The notes below the pieces were generated by a model. The model did no database searches and was not told where the DNA came from. It saw only the letters and a list, made by a program, of their open reading frames with translations. Source: an uncultured Collinsella sp. (lineage in GTDB: Bacteria > Actinomycetota > Coriobacteriia > Coriobacteriales > Coriobacteriaceae). Taken from it: a stretch of DNA of 7,510 bases. The stretch lies in NCBI GenBank assembly GCA_900554325.1, contig USHA01000087.1, positions 1 through 7,510 on the forward strand. The letters run 5' to 3'. The position numbers were made by a program, and so were the translations under genes. Of this stretch, positions 1-5,045 are shown one piece after another. Positions within the stretch are counted from its first letter, which is position 1, and every line of letters begins with the position of its first letter.

Positions 1-481
1 ATGCCGAACCGCGCCGCTAGAAAGAGCCCTGCGGGGATCATCCACGCCGCGGTCACCGTGTTGACGAGCGCGCAGAGGAGCATCGTGAGCGTGCCCGCGG
101 CCGTGAGGCCCTGCGAGGAGAACGCCGATCCCGCGAGGTAGATGCCGAAGACCACGAGGTTCGAGAGCGTACAGAGCGCGAGGCACCAGAGCGCCTTGGC
201 CCACCAGGCGCGCCCGAGCGGGAAGCCCAGGCCCAGAAGCCCCCGCATCCGCGTGCGAGCGTCCGCCCGCGCGACGCACGCCACCACGAGCGAGAGAGAC
301 ACGGGCAGGAAGAGCGCGTACCAGTAGTTCCACGCGCTGAAGATCTGCACGCCCCGGTAGGGCATCGCGCCGAGCAGCGGCATCGGCAGCGCCATGAGCA
401 CGGCCAGGCGAACCGGTGCCGCGTGGCGCGACTTCAGGGCCTCGGCGCGCAGGCCCGCGAGCAGGCCGCCTTTCTCGCCCG

Positions 482-485
<4 letters not shown>
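1..485 (-). CDS. LanE/MutE-type ABC transporter permease (lantibiotic protection), 3' end outside window
   Basis: Integral membrane subunit of an ABC exporter that, in characterised relatives, expels lantibiotics from the membrane to protect the cell. The first 161 residues are present and the frame is open to the window edge. The start ATG (485-483) overlaps the stop of the ATPase gene as ATGA, so the two are translationally coupled. The protein begins with a short cytoplasmic stretch containing LRAEALKSR, like the LKAEFLK start of MutE/EpiE permeases. Hydrophobic segments follow at about residues 26-43, 55-72, 96-119 and 130-150. The aromatic WNYWYALFLPV (52-62) matches the NWWY..LP motif of this family. 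Assignment to the E rather than the G subunit rests on this motif and on position next to the ATPase. A G subunit would be expected beyond position 1. Base composition is very GC-rich, like its partner. Confidence 0.8.
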
Positions 486-1210
<725 letters not shown>

Positions 1211-1315
1211 GGGTTCGTCCTTTCTCTTCCGGGCGCGCGGGCCGAGTCGCCGTGCCCGCGCGCCTTACCTTTCGGGTTCAACATTCATGGTGGGGCGCGT
1301 TTCTAACGAAGCCGT

Positions 1316-1325
1316 AACGGCCGTT
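1316..1325. promoter_or_regulatory. 10-bp palindrome AACGGCCGTT
   Basis: A perfect 10-base palindrome lies midway between the divergent genes, about 106 bases upstream of the ATPase start. It could be a regulator half-site or part of the leftward promoter. A palindrome of this length is expected by chance fairly often in GC-rich DNA, so this is a weak call. Confidence 0.25.
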
Positions 1326-1376
1326 GGGCTCTTTTGGCGCCAGCCCTTCTCGACCCGTACGCCACTCATGGTATGT

Positions 1377-1388
1377 TTATCGCGATAA
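1377..1388. promoter_or_regulatory. Candidate TetR operator, palindrome TTATCGCGATAA
   Basis: A perfect 12-base palindrome ends 7 bases before the tetR Shine-Dalgarno GGAGG. Outer bases TGT and ACA extend the symmetry if one T is skipped. Its AT-flanked CGCG core stands out from the surrounding GC-rich DNA, and it overlaps the expected tetR transcription start. This is the usual place for an autoregulatory TetR site. Binding by the neighbouring regulator is inferred from position only, and that regulator is no longer intact here. Confidence 0.45.
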
Positions 1389-1405
1389 CAAGGACGGAGG
1401 TGCCC

Positions 1406-1507
1406 GTGGCACGCAATAAGTACCCGGAGGAGACGGTCGAGAAGATTCTCGACGTTGCCGAGCGGCTCCTCGTGGAGCGCGGCTACGAGCACACCACGAT
1501 GATCTGA
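1406..1507 (+). pseudogene. TetR-family regulator, N-terminal fragment only (33 codons)
   Basis: The reading frame starts at GTG 1406, five bases after GGAGG, and gives VARNKYPEETVEKILDVAERL followed by LVERGYEHTTM. This is the typical first helix and the start of the DNA-binding domain of TetR regulators, whose family continues with a residue pair such as QD and then an I..GLGG..KGAIYHHF-type helix-turn-helix. Instead the frame hits TGA at 1505 after one foreign codon, and the DNA continues as an hsdS fragment. The recognition helix and the whole ligand-binding domain are missing, so the product cannot bind DNA. It is divergent from the LanFE operon and was probably its repressor. Too short for most gene callers. 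Confidence 0.8.
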
Positions 1508-1733
1508 AGAGCAATACGCTAAACCGAAAAAGGTAATCGAAGCCGCGCCTGTGGACTTATCGAGGGTCGAGATTCCCGCCCCATCCATCGGCACCCAGCA
1601 GAAGGTCGTCGACATCCTCGACCGCTTCGACACCCTAACGAAATCGCTCACCGACGGTATCCCTGCCGAGATCGAGGCACGCCGGGCGCAGTACGGGTAC
1701 TACCGCGACCGCCTGCTCGACTTCCGAAACTAA
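1503..1733 (+). pseudogene. hsdS: Type I restriction specificity subunit HsdS, C-terminal fragment
   Basis: An open frame from the break at about 1503 to TAA at 1731 encodes roughly 76 residues. They include DLSRVEIPAPSI, QQKVVDILDRFDTL and EIEARRAQYGYYRDRLLDF, which match the end of the second target-recognition domain and the conserved C-terminal helical region (EARR.QYEYYRDKLL) of HsdS proteins. Full-length HsdS is about 400 residues, so both DNA-recognition domains are almost wholly absent and there is no ribosome site before the GTG at 1551. No hsdM or hsdR lies in the window. It may be the stump of a deleted type I system or a silent hsdS cassette of the kind used for recombination with an expressed copy elsewhere. 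The in-frame sequence just before 1551 (EEQYAKPKKVIEAAPV) is also compatible with HsdS. Confidence 0.85.
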
Positions 1734-1742
1734 GTGAGAATA

Positions 1743-1791
1743 AGTTATCGGTACGCTTTTTTATAAAATGTAAAAAAGTACCCCCATAACT
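1743..1791 (+). repeat. Imperfect inverted repeat upstream of the DUF4143 ATPase
   Basis: The two arms are 1743-1763 and 1771-1791, with a 7-base loop. Pairing runs AGTTAT (1743-1748) with ATAACT (1786-1791), GGTAC (1750-1754) with GTACC (1778-1782), and TTTTTTA (1757-1763) with TAAAAAA (1771-1777): 18 base pairs broken by a C/CCC internal loop and a GC bulge. It follows the hsdS stop by 9 bases. It could terminate transcription from the left, although there is no T run after a GC stem, or it could be the first hairpin of a leader switch. Confidence 0.6.
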
Positions 1792-1821
1792 GATAAAATT
1801 GACACTAAAAAAAGGGGGTGC
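1778..1821 (+). promoter_or_regulatory. Possible ribosome-site-sequestering helix before the ATPase gene
   Basis: GTACCCCC (1778-1785) can pair with GGGGGTGC (1814-1821): eight pairs including one G-T wobble, with a 28-base loop. The right arm is the Shine-Dalgarno of the gene starting at 1825. The left arm is also used by the preceding hairpin (1771-1791), so the two structures exclude each other. That arrangement resembles a translational switch or thermosensor-like leader. It is inferred from base pairing only; no known riboswitch class is recognised. Confidence 0.35.
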
Positions 1822-1824
1822 ATC

Positions 1825-3060
1825 TTGCGTATATACCGACGTGAAAAGTATCTGAAGCAAATGCGTGGTTTCTACCACGATGACGGGATGATCAAGGTAA
1901 TCACCGGTGTTCGCAGGTGTGGTAAATCCTGCCTCATGCAATCAATCGCAGGCGAACTTGTGGAATCCGGTGTAGCGAGCGACCACATCATCTATATCGA
2001 CCTCGACTCACGGGAGAACAGGAAGGTCAAGACGACCGATGAGCTCGAAAATCTGATTGACATGTCGACCTCAGCAGACACTGAGGAGACGAAGTACCTC
2101 TTCATCGATGAGATTCAGAACGTAGAGGAATTCGAGCTGCTCATCAACGGCTACCGGACAGATGGCGGTTGGTCCATTTTCATTACCGGTTCGAATTCAT
2201 ATCTGCTTTCTGGGCAGCTTGTTACAAAGCTGACGGGTCGCTATATCGAGTTCGAAGTGTTCCCACTCGACTTTGCGGAATATATCGATATGAAGCGTTT
2301 TCTCGGCAAGCCTGTCAATGACGTTCTCGTAGGAGAGTTTACCGAGTACCTGACCCTTGGAGGATTTCCCAAAGCGTTGGAGTATGAGGGCGAGGATGAA
2401 AAGCGCACCTATATCAAGAGTGTTATTCATGAGATCTTTGAAAAGGACGTCAAACATTCGAACAAGATTAAGAATGTCTCGGTTTTCGATGCCGTCCAGA
2501 CGTATCTCATCAACAACTTTGGTGCGCCGACGAACCTGAAGAACCTCCTTGCGTACTTCAATGATGTCGAGAAGATTCCCATCAAGCGCGAAACGCTCAA
2601 TCGGTATATCCAGATTCTTGTTGACGCGAAGATCCTTTATCGCTGCTCGAGGTTCGATCTCAAGTCTCGGCGATCGCTTATCCGCGAAGAGAAGTACTAC
2701 CTGGCTGATCCCGGCTTCTATTTCGCCATGAACACGGATGCGAGGATTAACTACGGGCCGGCGTTGGAGAACGTGCTCTACCTCTATCTTGCATCGCGCG
2801 GGTACGAGCTTTCTGTGGGCCGTATTGGGAAGCTCGAGTGTGACTTCATCGCTCGTAGGCGCAATGCTTACGCCTACATCCAGGTCTCTATGTCGATTGC
2901 CGACAGAGGCGTCGAGGAGCGCGAGTACAGGCCGTTCGGCCACATCAGGGATGGGTATCCGCGCTACTTGTTCACGCTTGATCCTCTATTGCAGGAGAGG
3001 GATGGCGTCAGGCACCTTAACATGGCGTCGTTTATGCAAGATGGCGGTGATCTTATTTGA
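1825..3060 (+). CDS. AAA_14/DUF4143 family ATP-binding protein
   Basis: A 411-residue P-loop ATPase of unknown cellular role, from a family common in gut bacteria and archaea. Residues 1-35 hold the family start (IYRREKYL) and IKVITGVRRCGKS with Walker A at 28-35. Walker B is YLFIDEIQN (91-99) and sensor 1 is ITGSN (120-124). The C-terminal half is the DUF4143 region. It contains helix-turn-helix-like sequence around LINNFGAPTNLKNLLAYFN, then a degenerate nuclease-like core with GKLECDFIAR (E338, D340) and YIQVS (Q353), resembling a PD-(D/E)XK fold. Whether the core cuts DNA is unknown. The start is TTG, chosen because AGGGGGTG (1813-1820) lies just before it and the conserved N terminus begins there; the next ATG (residue 13) would remove family residues. 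Composition is clearly lower in GC than the DNA on the left, which suggests separate acquisition. No cognate partner lies beside it. Confidence 0.93.
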   Translation: MRIYRREKYLKQMRGFYHDDGMIKVITGVRRCGKSCLMQSIAGELVESGVASDHIIYIDLDSRENRKVKTTDELENLIDMSTSADTEETKYLFIDEIQNVEEFELLINGYRTDGGWSIFITGSNSYLLSGQLVTKLTGRYIEFEVFPLDFAEYIDMKRFLGKPVNDVLVGEFTEYLTLGGFPKALEYEGEDEKRTYIKSVIHEIFEKDVKHSNKIKNVSVFDAVQTYLINNFGAPTNLKNLLAYFNDVEKIPIKRETLNRYIQILVDAKILYRCSRFDLKSRRSLIREEKYYLADPGFYFAMNTDARINYGPALENVLYLYLASRGYELSVGRIGKLECDFIARRRNAYAYIQVSMSIADRGVEEREYRPFGHIRDGYPRYLFTLDPLLQERDGVRHLNMASFMQDGGDLI

Positions 3061-3296
3061 GCGGCGGCCAGATTCTTTTGCTCCCTAGTGCGCAAACAGT
3101 GCGGGCATCAAATGGGGACCATTGCCTCACGTAGAATCGATAGATTGAAAACTTGTTTTGATGTTGACAGGCTTTTGACCAGTGGCTCCTATTACTAAGT
3201 GGGAGTAGCTGAAACGAGGCGACTGCATAGCTCCATCTGTTTTGGTTACAACAAAATGTGTGCCGCGCGCCTGCGGCATGAAGGAGGGAGATTTCT
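3061..3296 (+). promoter_or_regulatory. Non-coding leader upstream of the flavin reductase-like gene
   Basis: This 236-base gap contains no convincing gene. It should hold the promoter of the gene at 3297. A consensus -35 TTGACA lies at 3164-3169, and the best -10 at 17-base spacing is only TCCTAT (3187-3192). TATTAC (3190-3195) is a better -10 but needs a 20-base spacer, as in promoters activated by MerR-type regulators. A hairpin with TGCCGC (3261-3266) and GCGGCA (3273-3278) ends two bases before the Shine-Dalgarno AAGGAGG (3281-3287) and might affect access to it. Confidence 0.4.
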
Positions 3297-3827
3297 ATGA
3301 ATATCGTTGTATTGAGCGGCAGCCCGCGTAAGGGCGCCAATACCGATACCATGGTCGAGGCGTTTGCCGAGACCGCGCGTGAGGGCGGCAATACGGTCGA
3401 GGTCGTCCGTGTTGCCAGCAAGAAAATCGCTGGTTGCCTGGGGTGTCAGTATTGCTTCGCCCATGAGGGCACTTGCGTGCAGAAGGATGACATGGCCGAC
3501 GTGATCGAGTCGCTGAAAGGCGCCGATATGGTTGTCTTCGCTTCGCCTATCTACTGGTTTGATATCACTGCGCAGGAGAAGGCCGCCATCGACCGCCTGT
3601 ACGCCTTCGGTGCTACAGGCTTCCCGTTCACCAAGACGGCCCTTTTGCTCGATAGCCACAGCGAGGGCGTCTATGATGCAGCGATTGCTATGTATAGGGC
3701 CACATGCGCGTACTGCAAGTGGGAGGACCAGGGCATTGTCACCATTAGCGGCATGACCGAGCGCGACAGCATGGCCTCCTCGCCCAAGTTGGAAGAGGTG
3801 CGAGAGCTCGCTCGCAAGCTCGCCTAA
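3297..3827 (+). CDS. NAD(P)H-dependent FMN reductase / flavodoxin-fold protein with CxxCxxC cluster
   Basis: A 176-residue flavodoxin-fold protein expected to bind FMN and transfer electrons from NAD(P)H to an unknown acceptor in the cytoplasm. The FMN phosphate loop is LSGSPRKGANT (6-16), and the second flavin loop is ASPIYWF (82-88). Between them lies GCLGCQYC followed by TC and DDM, giving cysteines 47, 50, 53 and 60. These are spaced like the cluster-binding cysteines of archaeal iron-sulfur flavoproteins, although many members of this reductase family carry the same motif without a proven cluster. Two more cysteines, C137 and C140 (CAYC), occur near the end. Length is close to the family norm, and ATG 3297 follows a strong AAGGAGG by 9 bases. 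The gene is monocistronic and convergent with the ATPase gene on its right. Iron-sulfur binding is an inference; the fold is well supported. Confidence 0.92.
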   Translation: MNIVVLSGSPRKGANTDTMVEAFAETAREGGNTVEVVRVASKKIAGCLGCQYCFAHEGTCVQKDDMADVIESLKGADMVVFASPIYWFDITAQEKAAIDRLYAFGATGFPFTKTALLLDSHSEGVYDAAIAMYRATCAYCKWEDQGIVTISGMTERDSMASSPKLEEVRELARKLA

Positions 3828-3837
3828 GGACAAGAAG

Positions 3838-3909
3838 AACGCATGGCAATCGGTGTTGGTGGAAAATGCTTGCTATCCTTACCAAGAGGAATGCTGATTG
3901 CCATGCGTT
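3838..3909. repeat. Long hairpin with 14-base perfect arms between convergent genes
   Basis: AACGCATGGCAATC (3838-3851) is repeated exactly inverted as GATTGCCATGCGTT (3896-3909). Inside, TTGGTGGA (3856-3863) can pair with TCC..ACCAA (about 3876-3885), so most of the 72 bases fold into one branched or bulged stem. It begins 10 bases after the stop at 3827 and ends 27 bases before the stop of the opposite gene. The likely role is a terminator or 3'-end stabiliser working for both strands, but neither side has a T run. A small palindromic mobile repeat is the alternative. Confidence 0.65.
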
Positions 3910-3936
3910 GATGCTTCCGCGGACAATTCCGGCGTG

Positions 3937-4860
3937 CTAAAACGCCTTCTCGTTCAAGAATTCCCTGAACGCGGGAATGTCAAAGCCAACGAGACCACGC
4001 CCGCGCTCTCCAATGACGCCGTCCTCCAGGAGGCGGCGTTTGTATTGGCTTGCGTAGTTGCTGGCGACGCCCATGCGTTTGGCTATCTCCGAGACCCTGC
4101 TGGGGCCAGAATCGGGCAGCATCGCGAGCAAAAACTCAATGTCTTTATCGGAAAGCTCCCGATAGGTCGTTTCGAGAATTCGATCGCGCAGCTCCATGCG
4201 GGCAAGCAGAGAACCCTGCTGTACATCAGGTGCACTGATTTTGGGCGAGTTCTCCGAAACATCCCATGTGCGATATCCGACGAGCTGCATCATATAGGGA
4301 AATCCGTCGACGGCCTTCACGGCATCCTCGAGCGCTTCTGGCGTGATTGAGCGGCCTCCGGCCTCAACGGTTTTGCGGAATGCGTTTGCAATTTCAACGT
4401 CAGTAATTCGTCCCAACTGATGATATTGGGAACGCCTGAGGAACGAGACGGAATCGTTACGCAGCAACGCCGATACCTTGTAGGGCAGTCCTGCCATGAG
4501 TAGGGCAACTTTTTTACCTTCGCGTACAAAGTGCTGGTAAACAGAGGCAAATTGAAGCATTTCTTCGAGATCGACGGTGACTTCATCGATGGTGATGAGA
4601 AGTCCGATGTCATGTTTTTCGAGTTGCTTAAAGATGCCATTCATGCGCGTGCGCCAGTTGCCCTGAGCCTCTTGAGCATATGTCCAATCGATGCCCACTG
4701 GGCCAATTTGAACACCGTTTATGCGCGCGTGAGGCTGTGAGAGGTAGCTATCTGCGGCTTCTTTGGTTCGCTCGATAATATCTTCGAGCATGCCTGGCAT
4801 GGCGGAGACATTTGCTGCGATCCATGGTGGCCCCTTTGCAGGTTTTGCTAACTTTTGCAA
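3937..4860 (-). CDS. AAA ATPase with C-terminal winged helix, 5'-truncated (Walker A missing)
   Basis: A 307-residue frame whose body matches small AAA ATPases of Coriobacteriia-type genomes. Walker B is GLLITIDEV (86-94) and the sensor strand is LLMAGLP (120-126), preceded by the linker QGNWRTRMNGIF. A C-terminal winged helix lies at about 240-305 (RVSEIAKRMGVASNYASQYK, then RGRGLVGFDIPAFREFL). Homologues have about 60 further N-terminal residues with a GARGTGKT-type Walker A before WIAANVSAMPGMLEDI. Here that region is absent: residues 1-12 are simply the translation of a TTTTGC repeat array, and an in-frame TAG lies seven bases upstream of the TTG start. ATG at residue 21 (4800) is an alternative, also without a clear ribosome site. 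Without Walker A the product should not bind ATP, so this is probably a remnant despite its otherwise intact frame. No Walker A segment is found in the 185 bases upstream. It is convergent with the flavin reductase gene. Confidence 0.8.
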   Translation of the reverse strand: MQKLAKPAKGPPWIAANVSAMPGMLEDIIERTKEAADSYLSQPHARINGVQIGPVGIDWTYAQEAQGNWRTRMNGIFKQLEKHDIGLLITIDEVTVDLEEMLQFASVYQHFVREGKKVALLMAGLPYKVSALLRNDSVSFLRRSQYHQLGRITDVEIANAFRKTVEAGGRSITPEALEDAVKAVDGFPYMMQLVGYRTWDVSENSPKISAPDVQQGSLLARMELRDRILETTYRELSDKDIEFLLAMLPDSGPSRVSEIAKRMGVASNYASQYKRRLLEDGVIGERGRGLVGFDIPAFREFLNEKAF

Positions 4861-4890
4861 CTTTTGCTAAATTTTGCAAGTTTTGCTAAT
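4834..4890. repeat. Alternating tandem array TTTTGCTAAN / TTTTGCAAN
   Basis: Units are CTTTGCAGG (4834-4842, degenerate), TTTTGCTAAC (4843-4852), TTTTGCAAC (4853-4861), TTTTGCTAAA (4862-4871), TTTTGCAAG (4872-4880) and TTTTGCTAAT (4881-4890). The 10- and 9-base units alternate strictly, giving a 19-base higher-order repeat in direct orientation. The array lies over the broken 5' end of the leftward ATPase gene. It is iteron- or operator-like in form; its function is unknown. Confidence 0.8.
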
Positions 4891-5045
4891 GGCTTAACAT
4901 GCCTTGTGCCGTGGGATTGCAGGAGTGAAAAACGGGGAGTTCTATTATTCCGACTACGTTGCAACGAGCGGGGCCCGGAGCGCGATGTTGCTGCGCTCCG
5001 GGCCCCGCTGCTTTGTAAACCCATGACGGTTTGGCCGCCGTTGTT
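4891..5045. other. Non-coding spacer between the truncated ATPase gene and parC
   Basis: Apart from the GC-rich stem listed separately, this 155-base stretch shows no gene. It contains GTGAAAAACGGGGAGTTC (4925-4942) followed by TATTATTCCGACTACG, which on the minus strand could supply a promoter for the truncated ATPase gene, but no clear -35/-10 pair was found. No remnant of the missing N-terminal ATPase segment is present. Confidence 0.5.
4967..5009 (-). terminator. GC-rich hairpin at the end of the parE-parC operon
   Basis: AGCGGGGCCCGGAGCGC (4967-4983) pairs perfectly with GCGCTCCGGGCCCCGCT (4993-5009): 17 base pairs around a 9-base loop. It lies 36 bases beyond the parC stop and before the convergently or separately transcribed accessory DNA. 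On the minus strand it is not followed by a T run, and on the plus strand only CTTTG follows. It may therefore act as an unusually stable Rho-assisted or bidirectional terminator. Confidence 0.75.

Larger units (their letters stand above)
1211..1405. promoter_or_regulatory. Divergent control region between the LanFE operon and the tetR remnant
   Basis: This 195-base gap separates the leftward ABC operon from the rightward tetR start and must hold promoters for both. It carries the Shine-Dalgarno AAAGGA of the ATPase gene (minus strand, 1218-1223) and that of tetR, GGAGG (1396-1400). Two perfect palindromes, AACGGCCGTT and TTATCGCGATAA, are listed separately. A possible -10 for tetR is TATGTT (1372-1377), but no convincing -35 accompanies it, and no clear promoter was found for the leftward operon. 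The divergent layout is typical of TetR regulators that repress the adjacent transporter. Confidence 0.5.

Noticed and set aside
1265..1651. 128-codon minus-strand frame spanning the tetR/hsdS junction
   Set aside because: Both strands' evidence favours the TetR and HsdS fragments on the plus strand; this frame merely crosses the scar.
1799..1827. TTGACA at 1799 as a promoter for the DUF4143 ATPase gene
   Set aside because: At 17-base spacing the -10 would be ATCTTG, a poor match that overlaps the start codon and leaves the Shine-Dalgarno outside the transcript.
2197..2943. 248-codon open frame on the minus strand
   Set aside because: It is a shadow of the DUF4143 ATPase gene, with no family resemblance and no ribosome site seen.
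3898..4350. 150-codon plus-strand frame
   Set aside because: Antisense to the truncated ATPase gene and starts inside the hairpin; no domain recognised.
4834..4890. CRISPR-like array
   Set aside because: Units are 9-10 bases with no unique spacers and no cas genes nearby.
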